DNA of 14,833 bases from Actinomycetes bacterium (GTDB lineage: Bacteria > Actinomycetota > Actinomycetes > Actinomycetales > Cellulomonadaceae): contig JAEXPS010000023.1 of NCBI GenBank assembly GCA_023438885.1, forward strand, positions 1 to 14,833, in the 5' to 3' direction. The notes beneath the pieces are model-generated. The model saw nothing but the letters and a program-made list of their open reading frames with translations. It ran no database searches and was not told the DNA's origin. Position numbers and translations under genes: made by a program. This document shows positions 1 through 7,035 of the stretch, piece after piece. Positions within the stretch are counted from its first letter, which is position 1, and every line of letters begins with the position of its first letter.

Positions 1-31
1 CGCCGGTGGGATCGCGACGATCCCACCGGCG
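1..31. terminator. Perfect 13-bp hairpin at window start, probable terminator of an upstream gene
   Basis: Positions 1-13 and 19-31 are exact reverse complements around a 5-nt loop (GCGAC). No T-run follows on the + strand, which is common for actinobacterial terminators. It lies about 40 nt before def, so it most likely closes a gene to the left of the window. Whether the palindrome extends further left cannot be seen. Confidence 0.55.
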
Positions 32-71
32 TCGGCGTCTGTGGACCGTGTGACGTGCGAGGATCGGGGCC

Positions 72-560
72 ATGGCCAAGCGTGAGATCCGCATCGTCGG
101 GGACCCCGTGCTGCGTACGCCCTGCGACCCGATCACGTCGATCGACGACCGCGTACGCGGACTCGTCGACGACCTGCTCGAGACCGTGGACGAGGACGGG
201 CGCGCGGGGCTCGCCGCGAACCAGATCGGCGTCAGCCTGCGCGCCTTCTCGTGGAACATCGACGACGAGATCGGCTACGTGCTCAACCCCGTGATCGTCG
301 AGCTGTCCCCGGACGAGTACCAGGACGGGGACGAGGGCTGCCTCTCGGTGCCCGGCCTCTGGTTCCCGACCCGCCGGGCCTGGTACGCCAGGGTGGTCGG
401 CAAGGACCTGGACGGCAAGGAGGTCGTGGTCGAGGGCACCGAGCTGATGGCGCGCTGCCTGCAGCACGAGGTGGACCACCTGGACGGCCACCTGTACCTC
501 GATCGCCTCGACCGTGCGGTGCGCAAGAAGGCGATGAAGGCGATCCGCGAACAGCTCTGA
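72..560 (+). CDS. def: Peptide deformylase
   Basis: This metalloenzyme removes the N-formyl group from the initiator methionine of nascent proteins in the cytoplasm. The 162-residue product carries all three family motifs in order: motif I as GLAANQIG (46-53), motif II EGCLS (88-92, with Cys90 a metal ligand), and motif III QHEVDH (131-136, with His132 and His136 as ligands and Glu133 as catalytic base). The Gly normally found two residues before the GLAA Gly is replaced by Arg44-Ala45, a variation I associate with actinobacterial deformylases. The ATG at 72 has a GAGGA ribosome site at 59-63. The length is usual for the family. Upstream is a terminator-like hairpin and downstream a separate DUF3145 gene, so it appears to be transcribed alone. 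Confidence 0.96.
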   Translation: MAKREIRIVGDPVLRTPCDPITSIDDRVRGLVDDLLETVDEDGRAGLAANQIGVSLRAFSWNIDDEIGYVLNPVIVELSPDEYQDGDEGCLSVPGLWFPTRRAWYARVVGKDLDGKEVVVEGTELMARCLQHEVDHLDGHLYLDRLDRAVRKKAMKAIREQL

Positions 561-563
561 GGC

Positions 564-583
564 CGCGTCGCTGGCCAGACGCG
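564..583. terminator. Small hairpin after def
   Basis: CGCGTC (564-569) pairs with GACGCG (578-583) around an 8-nt loop, starting 4 nt after the def stop codon. The stem is short and has no T-run, so it is only a weak terminator candidate. Confidence 0.3.
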
Positions 584-689
584 ACTTCGTCGGGCATCCT
601 GGTACCGCACGCCGCGAGCGCCACGCACTCCCGGGCACATCCGAAGGACGTTGGGGAAGACGACCCTCGGATCACCTACGGAGGACGAC

Positions 690-1190
690 ATGGCCGGTGC
701 CATCACCCGCGGTGTCCTTTTCGTGCACTCTGCGCCCCGTGCGCTGTGCCCGCACATCGAGTGGGCCGCGGGCAACGTGCTCGGCGTCCGGGTGGCGCTG
801 GACTGGACCGTGCAACCCGCCGGGCCCGGGTTCTTCCGCGCCGAGCTCTCGTGGCAGGGCGCGCAGGGGACGGGTGCGCGGCTGGCGTCTGCGCTGCGCG
901 GGTGGACCCACCTGCGCTACGAGGTGACCGAGGAACCGAGCCATGGCGCCGACGGCGCCCGCTGGAGCCACACGCCGGAGCTCGGCATCTTCCATGCGGC
1001 CACCGACGTGCACGGCAACATCGTCGTCCCCGAGGACCGTGTCCGGGCCGCGCTGGAGCACGCGAGCGACCCGGTGCGCCTGCGGGAGGAGCTGGATCTC
1101 GCCCTGGGGCAGGCGTGGGACGACGAGCTCGAGCCCTTCCGCTACGCCGGCGCCGGTGCGCCGGTGCGTTGGCTGCACCGCGTCGGCTGA
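690..1190 (+). CDS. DUF3145 family protein, function unknown
   Basis: The 166-residue product matches my memory of the DUF3145 family, which is confined to Actinomycetota and has no established function. I chose the ATG at 690 because GGAGGA (680-685) lies at ideal spacing before it. An in-frame ATG at 651 would add 13 residues but would place that ribosome site inside the gene. The protein is soluble, with no signal peptide or membrane segment. It is rich in Trp, Arg and acidic residues and ends with an acidic helical stretch (ELDLALGQAWDDELEPF) followed by RWLHRVG. It is convergent with fabF, with 20 nt between the stops. The family assignment comes from recall of sequence pattern, not a search. 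Confidence 0.8.
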   Translation: MAGAITRGVLFVHSAPRALCPHIEWAAGNVLGVRVALDWTVQPAGPGFFRAELSWQGAQGTGARLASALRGWTHLRYEVTEEPSHGADGARWSHTPELGIFHAATDVHGNIVVPEDRVRAALEHASDPVRLREELDLALGQAWDDELEPFRYAGAGAPVRWLHRVG

Positions 1191-1199
1191 CCGGCCGAC
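1182..1199. terminator. Hairpin between convergent DUF3145 gene and fabF
   Basis: GTCGGC (1182-1187) pairs with GCCGAC (1194-1199) around a 6-nt loop that contains the DUF3145 stop codon. It is the only dyad seen in the 20-nt convergent gap and could serve both strands, but it is short. Confidence 0.25.
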
Positions 1200-1210
1200 C
1201 GCCGAACGCG

Positions 1211-2455
1211 TCAGGCGGTCGTCACGACCAGCGCGACGTTGTGCCCGCCGAAGCCGAAGGAGTTGTTGATCGCGGCGAGGTCGCCACTCGGCAGAGCGCG
1301 CGGGACGTCCCGCACCAGGTCCAGGACCAGCTCCGGGTCGGGGTTGGCGACGTTGATCGTCGGCGGCGCCTGGCGCTCGTGCAGCGCGAGCACCGTGAGG
1401 ATCGTCTCCAGGGCGCCGGCTCCGCCGAGCAGGTGACCGGTCATCGACTTCGTCGCCGAGAGGGCGACGTGGTCCGCGTCGTCGCCGAGGACCGCGCGCA
1501 CGGAGCGGGCCTCGATGAGGTCGCCCACCACCGTCGAGGTCGCGTGGGCGTTGAGGTGCACCACGTCGCGCGCGGTGATGCCGGAGTCGGCAAGGGCGGC
1601 CCGCATCGCGCGGATCTGCCCGTCGCCGGAGGGCTCCGGTGAGGTGATGTGGTAGCCGTCGGCGGAGAGCCCCACGCCGGCGATGCGGCCGTAGACCCGC
1701 GCTCCGCGAGCGGCGGCGTGGGCCGCGCTCTCGAGCACGACGATCCCGGCGCCCTCGCCCAGCACGAAGCCGTCGCGGTCCACGTCGTACGGCCGGGACG
1801 CGTGCTCGGGGTCGTCGTTGCGCAGCGACAGCGTGCGCGAGGCGGCGAAGGCGGCGATCGGCATCGGGTGCATGGTCGCCTCGGTGCCGCCGGCCACGAC
1901 CACGTCCGCGCGGCCCAGGCGGATCATGTCGACCCCGTAGCCGATCCCTTCGGAGCCCGAGGCGCAGGCGGAGACCAGGGCGTGCGCACCGGCTCGCGCT
2001 CCGAGCTCGAGCGACACGTAGGCCGCCGGCGAGTTGGGCATGAGCATCGGCACCGTCATCGGCAGCACCCGGCGGGCGCCGCGCTCGTGCATCAGGTCCC
2101 AGGCTTCCATCGACGTCCAGATGCCGCCGATGCCGGACGACACCACGGCCCCCAGACGGTCCGGGTCCACCTCGGGGGCCCCGGCGTCCGCCCAGGCCTC
2201 ACGCGCAGCGATGATCGCGTACTGCGCCGACGGGTCCATCCGCTTGCGCTCGGGACCGGTCAGCACGTCCTCCGGCGACACCTTGATGGTTGCCGCGAAG
2301 TGCACCGGCAGGCCGTAGCGCTCGGCCCAGTCGTTCTCGAAGGTGCGGGCTCCGGACACGCCGGCGAGAGCCGCGGACCAGGTGCTGCGTACGTCACCAC
2401 CGAGCGGGGTGGTGGCGCCCAGGCCGGTGACGACGACGTCGATCGGTGCGGTCAT
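1211..2455 (-). CDS. fabF: Beta-ketoacyl-ACP synthase II (KAS II)
   Basis: This enzyme condenses malonyl-ACP with acyl-ACP in the elongation cycle of type II fatty acid synthesis. The 414-residue product has the Cys-His-His triad of elongating KAS enzymes: Cys164 in SACASGSEG, His304 in NAHATST, and His341 in SMTGH. The GFGG loop with gatekeeper Phe400 (NNSFGFGGHN) is also present. These features separate it from the FabH type, which uses Cys-His-Asn. The ATG at 2455 is preceded by AAGGAG (complement of 2463-2468). It is the last gene of the fab cluster, 76 nt after acpP, with a strong hairpin in the gap. By position it corresponds to kasA of M. tuberculosis. KAS I or KAS II chain-length preference cannot be read from sequence alone. 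Confidence 0.95.
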   Translation of the reverse strand: MTAPIDVVVTGLGATTPLGGDVRSTWSAALAGVSGARTFENDWAERYGLPVHFAATIKVSPEDVLTGPERKRMDPSAQYAIIAAREAWADAGAPEVDPDRLGAVVSSGIGGIWTSMEAWDLMHERGARRVLPMTVPMLMPNSPAAYVSLELGARAGAHALVSACASGSEGIGYGVDMIRLGRADVVVAGGTEATMHPMPIAAFAASRTLSLRNDDPEHASRPYDVDRDGFVLGEGAGIVVLESAAHAAARGARVYGRIAGVGLSADGYHITSPEPSGDGQIRAMRAALADSGITARDVVHLNAHATSTVVGDLIEARSVRAVLGDDADHVALSATKSMTGHLLGGAGALETILTVLALHERQAPPTINVANPDPELVLDLVRDVPRALPSGDLAAINNSFGFGGHNVALVVTTA

Positions 2456-2486
2456 GGAGGGCTCCTTCGGTCGGTGCAGGGATCCG

Positions 2487-2525
2487 CACCGGCGGCGCCG
2501 TCCGGTCGTGGACGGGCCGCCGGTG
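2487..2525 (-). terminator. Strong hairpin between acpP and fabF, candidate partial terminator or mRNA stabiliser
   Basis: Outer arms 2487-2496 and 2516-2525 are perfect 10-bp complements. Inner arms 2498-2503 and 2510-2515 add 6 bp, leaving one bulged base (2497) and a 6-nt loop. In the sense of transcription it begins 6 nt after the acpP stop codon. There is no U-tract. A partial terminator or a 3'-protecting stem here would raise acpP mRNA relative to fabF. The structure is visible in the sequence; the function is inferred. Confidence 0.5.
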
Positions 2526-2531
2526 GGGTCG

Positions 2532-2780
2532 TCAGGCCTGAGCGCCCGTGATGTAGGTGACGGCGTCGCCGACCGTCGCGAGGTTCTTCACCTCGTCGTC
2601 GGGGATGGTGACCGAGAACTTGTCCTCGGCCAGGGTGACGATCGTCATCATCGACAGCGAGTCGATGTCGAGGTCGTCGGTGAAGGACTTCTCCGGCAGC
2701 ACGGAATCGGCGGGCAGGCCGGTCTCCTCGCTGACGATCTCGGCCAGGCCGGCCAGGATCTCCTGCTCGCTGTAGGCCAT
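2532..2780 (-). CDS. acpP: Acyl carrier protein
   Basis: This small acidic carrier holds growing acyl chains on a 4'-phosphopantetheine arm. The 82-residue product has the classic attachment motif with Ser41 (DIDSLSMM, 38-45), preceded by the acidic recognition stretch FTDDLDID. The four-helix ACP length and pattern are typical, and the last few residues (ITGAQA) are probably flexible. The ATG at 2780 has GAGGAG (complement of 2788-2793) 7 nt upstream, the clearest ribosome site in the cluster, fitting a very abundant protein. It lies between fabH and fabF in the standard fabD-fabH-acpP-fabF order, which argues for a fatty acid ACP rather than a polyketide carrier. Confidence 0.97.
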   Translation of the reverse strand: MAYSEQEILAGLAEIVSEETGLPADSVLPEKSFTDDLDIDSLSMMTIVTLAEDKFSVTIPDDEVKNLATVGDAVTYITGAQA

Positions 2781-2825
2781 CGGGGCTCTCCTCAGGGTTG
2801 GGTTGGGCGGTTCGTGACGACGGTA

Positions 2826-3833
2826 CTAGGGCAGCGCGACGACCTGGGCTGCATAGACGAGGCCGGCGCCGAAGCCGATCTGGAGCGCCAGGGCCCCCGG
2901 CTCGACCAGGCCCTCACGGCGCAGCCGCTCGATGGCGAGCGGGATGGAGGCCGCCGACGTGTTGCCCGTGTCGGCGATGTCGCGGCCGACCACGACGCTC
3001 TCCGGCAGCTTCAGCTGCTTGATCATCTGGTCGATGATCCGCATGTTCGCCTGGTGCGGGACGAACGCGTCGATCTCGTCGGCCGTGACGCCCGCGGCGT
3101 CGAGCGCCTTCTGCGCCACCGGTGCCATCTGCCACACGGCCCACTTGAACACGGTCGGCCCCTGCTGGCGGATGGTGGGCCAGCCGAGGCTGGGGTCGTC
3201 GCGCCACTGGAGCCACGAGTGGGTCTGGTAGATCGCCTTGGCCTGGGCGCCGTCGGAGCCCCAGACGGTGGGGCCGATGCCGGGGGTCTCGGACGGGCCG
3301 ACCACGGCTGCGCCGGCGCCGTCGCCGAGCAGGAACGAGATGGACCGGTCCGTGGGGTCGATGTACTCGCTCATCTTCTCCGCGCCGACCACGAGCACGT
3401 GACGTGCGGCACCGGAGCGCACCAGGGCGTCGGCCTGGCCGATCGCATAGCAGTACCCCGCGCAGGCCGCGGAGATGTCCCACGCGGCCGCGGGGGCGGC
3501 GCCGATCCGGTCGGCGATGATCGCGGCTGCGGACGGAGTCTGCTCGAAGTAGGTCACCGTCGAGACGATGACGGCGTCGATCTCGAGACCGGTGAGACCC
3601 GCGTCGTCGAGCGCAGCCCGGGCCGCTCCTTCGGCGAGATCGAGGACGTCCGTGCCCGCGCCGGCCCGGCGGCGCGTGACGATGCCGGTGCGCTGGCGGA
3701 TCCACTCGTCCGAGGAGTCGATCGGCCCGACGATGTCGTCGTTGGGCACCACGAGCTCGCCGCGCACGCCACCGATCCCGAGGATCCGCGTGAACGCGGG
3801 GCCGGTCGCCTGCCGGAGGGTGGGACGGGTCAC
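2826..3833 (-). CDS. fabH: Beta-ketoacyl-ACP synthase III
   Basis: FabH starts fatty acid synthesis by condensing an acyl-CoA primer with malonyl-ACP. In actinobacteria the primers are often branched and give iso/anteiso fatty acids. The 335-residue product has the Cys-His-Asn triad of KAS III: Cys124 in SAACAGY, His260 in FVPHQAN, and Asn291 in GNTSAAS. The GFGAGL motif near the C terminus is present. The GTG start at 3833 overlaps the fabD stop codon (GTGA) and has AAGGAG 5 nt upstream inside the fabD end, so the two are translationally coupled. The reading frame stays open far upstream, antisense to nothing useful, because it shadows fabD in another frame; that extension is not part of the gene. 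Confidence 0.96.
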   Translation of the reverse strand: MTRPTLRQATGPAFTRILGIGGVRGELVVPNDDIVGPIDSSDEWIRQRTGIVTRRRAGAGTDVLDLAEGAARAALDDAGLTGLEIDAVIVSTVTYFEQTPSAAAIIADRIGAAPAAAWDISAACAGYCYAIGQADALVRSGAARHVLVVGAEKMSEYIDPTDRSISFLLGDGAGAAVVGPSETPGIGPTVWGSDGAQAKAIYQTHSWLQWRDDPSLGWPTIRQQGPTVFKWAVWQMAPVAQKALDAAGVTADEIDAFVPHQANMRIIDQMIKQLKLPESVVVGRDIADTGNTSAASIPLAIERLRREGLVEPGALALQIGFGAGLVYAAQVVALP

Positions 3834-4768
3834 GGATGCTCCTTCGTGGTGTGGCGCCGCGCCAGGTCGCGGGCGGCGTCGAGGTCGGCGGGCGTCTTCA
3901 GGGCCACGGTCTCGACGCCGGGCAGGGCGCGCCGCGCCAGGCCCGTCAGCACGCCGCCGGGGGCCAGCTCGAGGAGGCCGGTGACCCCCAGGCTTGCCAT
4001 CGTCGCCTGGCACAGGTCCCAGCGCACCGGATGGGCCACCTGGTTCACGACGAGCCGGAGGGCTTCCGCCCCGGTGGCCACGGCCGCGCCGTCGGCGTTG
4101 CTCAGGAGCGTCACGCCGGGATCGCTCACCGCGACGCTCTCGGCGGCAGCGCGCAGCTCGTCGACGGCCGGCGCCATGAACTGCGTGTGGAACGCCCCGG
4201 CGACCTGGAGCGGGATCACCCGCGAACGTGCGGGGGGCGCCGCCGCGAGGTCGGCGAGCGCGTCGAGCGTGCCGGCGGCGACCACCTGGCCGCCGCCGTT
4301 GACGTTCGCGGCCGTCAGGCCGGCCTCCGCGATGCGGGCGAGGACCTCGTCGGGCTCGCCCCCCAGCACGGCGCTCATGCCGGTGGGCACGCGCCCGGCT
4401 GCCTCGGCCATCGCACGGCCGCGCAGCGAGACCAGCCGCAGCGCGGTGGATTCGTCGAGCACACCGGCGAGCGCGAGCGCTCCGAACTCGCCGACGGAGT
4501 GGCCCGCGACGATCCGGGGGACGGCCGCCTCCGGCGCGCCGATGGCCAGCGCCTGAGCCGTCGCGAGAGCGGTGGCGACCAGGAGCGGCTGCGCGATCGC
4601 GGTGTCGCGGATCTCGTCCGCGTCCGCCGTGGTGCCGAGGCGCACCAGGTCCAGCTCCGCGACGTCGGACGCCCCCGCCAGCGATGCCGCCACGCCGGGC
4701 ACCTCGAGCCAGGGGGCGAGCATGCCGGGGGACTGGGCACCCTGACCGGGGCAGACGACGGCGAGCAC
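3830..4768 (-). CDS. fabD: Malonyl-CoA:ACP transacylase
   Basis: FabD moves malonyl from CoA to ACP, providing the extender unit for the fab cycle. Numbering from the GTG at 4768 (312 aa), the conserved sequence starts at once with LAVVCPGQGAQ. GHSVGE follows with nucleophile Ser91 (the GxSxG elbow), then Arg116 in LRGRAM, then catalytic His194 in GAFHTQF. An in-frame GTG at 4831 would add 21 unconserved residues and lies 15 nt after the regulator's stop. Neither start has a strong ribosome site. I prefer 4768 because family similarity begins there and because 312 aa is the usual length. It is the first structural gene of the fab operon and overlaps fabH by 4 nt at its end. Confidence 0.94.
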   Translation of the reverse strand: MLAVVCPGQGAQSPGMLAPWLEVPGVAASLAGASDVAELDLVRLGTTADADEIRDTAIAQPLLVATALATAQALAIGAPEAAVPRIVAGHSVGEFGALALAGVLDESTALRLVSLRGRAMAEAAGRVPTGMSAVLGGEPDEVLARIAEAGLTAANVNGGGQVVAAGTLDALADLAAAPPARSRVIPLQVAGAFHTQFMAPAVDELRAAAESVAVSDPGVTLLSNADGAAVATGAEALRLVVNQVAHPVRWDLCQATMASLGVTGLLELAPGGVLTGLARRALPGVETVALKTPADLDAARDLARRHTTKEHP

Positions 4769-4846
4769 CTGACCACTGTGCCGTCCACCCGCAGGGGCAT
4801 CGGGTGGCGGCAGGCACGAGGTTGCCTCCACCGCCTTGTCGCAGTC

Positions 4847-6097
4847 CTACAAAGCGCCGGCTGACGCCCCAGCAGCGCCGTCGAGGCGGCCGAGCGCGAT
4901 CGCGGTCTGGAGCACGTAGCAGTCGCGGGCGTCGAGCGGGTCCCAGCCCGTCACGTCGGTGACCCGGCGCAGCCGGTAGCGCACCGTGTTGGGGTGCACG
5001 TAGAGGGCGCGCGCGGCGGCTTCGAGCGAGCGCCCCGTGCCGAGGTAGGCCTCGAGCGTCTCGAGGAGCGCTCCCGTGCTGGCGGCCAGCGGCGCGTAGG
5101 CGCGCGCCACCAGCTGGCGGCGGGCGGCGTCGTCGCCGACGAGCACGCGCTCGGGGAGGAGCTCGTCGGCCTCGACCGGGCGCGGCGCGTGCGCCCACGC
5201 CGGGGCGGCCTGGAGCCCGGCGAGCGCGGCGCGCGCGGACCGGGAGCAGTCCGTCAGGTCCGTCGCCGGCGGCCCGACGACCACGGCACCCGGCCCGAAC
5301 CGCGGGAGCACCGCATGCACCGCCGTCGACACGTCGCCAACCCCCCGCAGGAACAGCAGGAGCCGGTCGCCCTGGATGCCGATGAGCACGTCAGCCAGTC
5401 TCCGGGTGGCGCGGCGCAGGTCGGCCGCGCGGCGTTGGTCGAGGGGGCCGTCCGTGGTGCCCGCGACGACGAGCATCGCCCCCTGTCCGGTCCAGCCCAG
5501 CGCCGCGACCCGCGACCGGAGGGAGTCGTCGACGTCGCCACGCACCAGCGCGTCGACGACGAGGGCCTCGAGTCGGGCATCCCAGGCGCCGCGCACCTCG
5601 GCCGCGTGCGCGTAGACCTGAGCGGCGGAGAAGGCGACCTCGCGCGAGTAGCGCAGCACCGCCTCCCGCAGCGCCTGCTCCTCACCCGGGGCCGCCAGCT
5701 TCTCGCTGTGCTCCTCGACGACGTCGACGCCGATGCGGACCAGCTGCAACGTGCGCTGCAGCGACACGGACCGGGTCAACTCCGGCGGCGCGGTGTCGAA
5801 CATGTCGCCGGGGCCCGCGGGCGAACCCACCGGATCGGCGAACCAGTCCACGAACGCCGTGATGCCCGCCTGGGCCACCAGGCCCACCCAGGATCGCTCC
5901 TCGGCGGGCAGTGCGCGGTACCAGTCGAGGTCGAGCTCGAGGCGCCGCATCGTCGCCGCTGCCAGATCGCCTGCGGCTCCCTTGACGCGTCGCTGGGTCT
6001 CGGCGCTGGTCACGGCAGCCTGCACCGGAGGTTGCCCCGCCTTCGCGGTGCGCGCTGACCCTCGCCGCGCCGTGCCGTCGCCGCCCGTGGTCGCCAT
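4847..6097 (-). CDS. fasR: PucR-type transcriptional regulator of fatty acid synthesis (FasR-like)
   Basis: The 416-residue product has a long variable effector region and a C-terminal PucR-type helix-turn-helix at about 344-404. That domain shows the characteristic pattern LEAYLGTGRSLEAAARAL followed by VHPNTVRYRLRRV. In Streptomyces coelicolor the PucR-like FasR at the same position activates fabD-fabH-acpP-fabF, and M. tuberculosis Rv2242 occupies the equivalent place before fabD. The symbol rests on this synteny plus domain type. The stop lies 15-79 nt before fabD, depending on the fabD start. I chose the ATG at 6097: no ribosome site precedes it, but TATGCT (6105-6110 on -) sits 7 nt upstream, as in leaderless actinobacterial transcripts. 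An ATG at 6109 is in frame but would overlap that -10 element. Confidence 0.85.
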   Translation of the reverse strand: MATTGGDGTARRGSARTAKAGQPPVQAAVTSAETQRRVKGAAGDLAAATMRRLELDLDWYRALPAEERSWVGLVAQAGITAFVDWFADPVGSPAGPGDMFDTAPPELTRSVSLQRTLQLVRIGVDVVEEHSEKLAAPGEEQALREAVLRYSREVAFSAAQVYAHAAEVRGAWDARLEALVVDALVRGDVDDSLRSRVAALGWTGQGAMLVVAGTTDGPLDQRRAADLRRATRRLADVLIGIQGDRLLLFLRGVGDVSTAVHAVLPRFGPGAVVVGPPATDLTDCSRSARAALAGLQAAPAWAHAPRPVEADELLPERVLVGDDAARRQLVARAYAPLAASTGALLETLEAYLGTGRSLEAAARALYVHPNTVRYRLRRVTDVTGWDPLDARDCYVLQTAIALGRLDGAAGASAGAL

Positions 6098-6104
6098 GCC
6101 GGGG

Positions 6105-6135
6105 AGCATACGCACCGGTTGTGGGGAGTCGACAA
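6105..6135 (-). promoter_or_regulatory. Probable leaderless promoter of fasR
   Basis: On the - strand TATGCT (6110-6105) fits the actinobacterial TANNNT -10 and is followed by exactly 7 nt before the ATG at 6097. TTGTCG (6135-6130) is a 4/6 match to TTGACA with a 19-nt spacer, slightly long. The -35 lies inside the inverted repeat 6116-6138. Confidence 0.4.
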
Positions 6136-6138
6136 CCG
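6116..6138. promoter_or_regulatory. Inverted repeat, candidate operator in the fasR divergent promoter region
   Basis: CGGTTGT (6116-6122) and ACAACCG (6132-6138) are perfect 7-bp complements separated by 9 nt. Centre-to-centre distance is about 16 nt, between one and two helical turns. It covers the proposed fasR -35 and spacer, so a protein bound here should repress or modulate fasR and could also affect the divergent gene at 6209. The binding protein is unknown; autoregulation by FasR is one possibility. Confidence 0.4.
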
Positions 6139-6196
6139 ACGCACTGGTCCGGACGGTTCCGCGGTGCGACCAGGGGTGCCGGAAGAGCACCTCGGA

Positions 6197-6202
6197 TAGG
6201 GT
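6197..6202 (+). promoter_or_regulatory. Candidate -10 element of a leaderless transcript
   Basis: TAGGGT fits TANNNT and ends 6 nt before the ATG at 6209, the spacing expected when transcription starts at the first base of the start codon. No convincing -35 hexamer was found 16-19 nt upstream. The gene also lacks a clear ribosome site, which fits leaderless translation. Confidence 0.35.
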
Positions 6203-6208
6203 CGCTGC

Positions 6209-6895
6209 ATGGCACTCCTGCCACGGCTCCGCCAGTTGATCCGGCGGCCGACCTCGGCCTCCAAGGTCGGCGCGCGCCGTCCGACCTCGGCTCGGCGGCG
6301 CGGCGACAGCCTGCACGAGGACGCCTTGCGCTCGATGCTCTCGGACGATCCCAACAACGAGCTGGCGTTCCGCGCGCTCGCGGAGATCGTCCGGCGCCGC
6401 GCGGCGGAGTCGTTCGACGAGCGCGACCCGCTGGCCGCACCCGCCGACCCGACCGAGCGGCAGCAGGCCGAGGACCTGGCCGTCTGGGCGCTCGCCGAGG
6501 AGTTCGCCGGCAACCCTCGCGGCTGGTTCCCGCTGGTGGAGATGGCGCGGCTCTCGGTGCACGACGACCACGACGCCACCCTGCGACGGCTGGTGACCGC
6601 CGCCGACCGCGACCCCTCCGGCCACGCGCTGGCGGAAGGGCTCAAGCTGCTGCGTGAGGCCGGGATGCCCGTCGAGGCACTGGGCCTCGGTCTCGGGCAC
6701 TGGCGCGCACGAGAGCACGACCCCGAGGTGGGCCGCCAGCTCGTGGACGCCGCTCTCGAGGCGGGCCGCCCGTTCGAGGCGAAGCAATACCTGGCGGCCC
6801 TGGACGACCGCGACGACGCCGAGGCGCTGAGCGCGCTGCGGGCCCAGCTCGCCCGCGAGATCGCCGAGTCGGAGCAGTCCCTCCCGGGAACCTGA
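6209..6895 (+). CDS. Uncharacterised TPR-like helical repeat protein
   Basis: I do not recognise a named family. The 228-residue product starts with a strongly basic, low-complexity stretch (about 5-32) in which RRPTSA occurs twice, at 12-17 and 24-29, encoded by a short DNA direct repeat. The rest is predicted to be nearly all helix, with spaced Ala/Leu-rich helix pairs at about 47-62, 88-117, 124-150 and 175-197 that resemble degenerate tetratricopeptide repeats. Segments such as DPNNELAFRAL and DRDPSGHALAEGLKLL have the DP-x-n-x-x-A pattern typical of TPR turns. There is no signal peptide or membrane segment. It is divergent from fasR (111 nt apart) and convergent with aceE. Codon use matches its neighbours, so it is probably a lineage-conserved gene rather than recent cargo. 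Confidence 0.75.
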   Translation: MALLPRLRQLIRRPTSASKVGARRPTSARRRGDSLHEDALRSMLSDDPNNELAFRALAEIVRRRAAESFDERDPLAAPADPTERQQAEDLAVWALAEEFAGNPRGWFPLVEMARLSVHDDHDATLRRLVTAADRDPSGHALAEGLKLLREAGMPVEALGLGLGHWRAREHDPEVGRQLVDAALEAGRPFEAKQYLAALDDRDDAEALSALRAQLAREIAESEQSLPGT

Positions 6896-6936
6896 CCCTC
6901 CACGCACCCGCCCGCCAGCAGGTGCCTCCCACAGCA

Positions 6937-6984
6937 CAGCGTCCGAGGATGTGGTGCCTAGAGGCACCACATCCTCGGACGCTG
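6937..6984. terminator. Perfect 22-bp palindrome between convergent genes, candidate bidirectional terminator
   Basis: Positions 6937-6958 and 6963-6984 are exact complements around the tetraloop TAGA. It lies about midway between the stop codons of the helical-repeat gene (6895) and aceE (7027), where a bidirectional terminator is expected. Neither side has a T-run. A perfect stem this long is more than termination needs, so a dispersed repeat or palindromic protein site is an alternative. Confidence 0.6.
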
Positions 6985-7013
6985 CGTGGGTGGAGGCGGG
7001 GTGGAGAGTGGTG

Positions 7014-7035
7014 GGTCAGCTGTCGGTCAGCTGTC
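7014..7035. repeat. 11-bp tandem duplication at the end of aceE
   Basis: GGTCAGCTGTC occurs twice back to back (7014-7024 and 7025-7035). The second copy holds the aceE stop codon (7027-7029 on -) and last codons. It looks like a small slippage duplication just past the stop, with no effect on the protein. Confidence 0.6.

Noticed and set aside
251..1642. Open frame on + spanning def, DUF3145 and fabF
   Set aside because: It runs across three genes in a wrong frame, with Arg/Gly/Pro-rich sequence and no motif.
2343..4556. Long open frame on + (737 codons) across the fab genes
   Set aside because: It is the antisense shadow of acpP, fabH and fabD in GC-rich DNA; the - strand proteins have complete catalytic motifs and ribosome sites.
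3834..5198. N-terminal extension of fabH giving a 790-residue fusion
   Set aside because: The open frame overlaps fabD in another frame; its translation is Arg/Gly/Ala-rich with no domain, and a coupled GTG with AAGGAG marks the true start at 3833.
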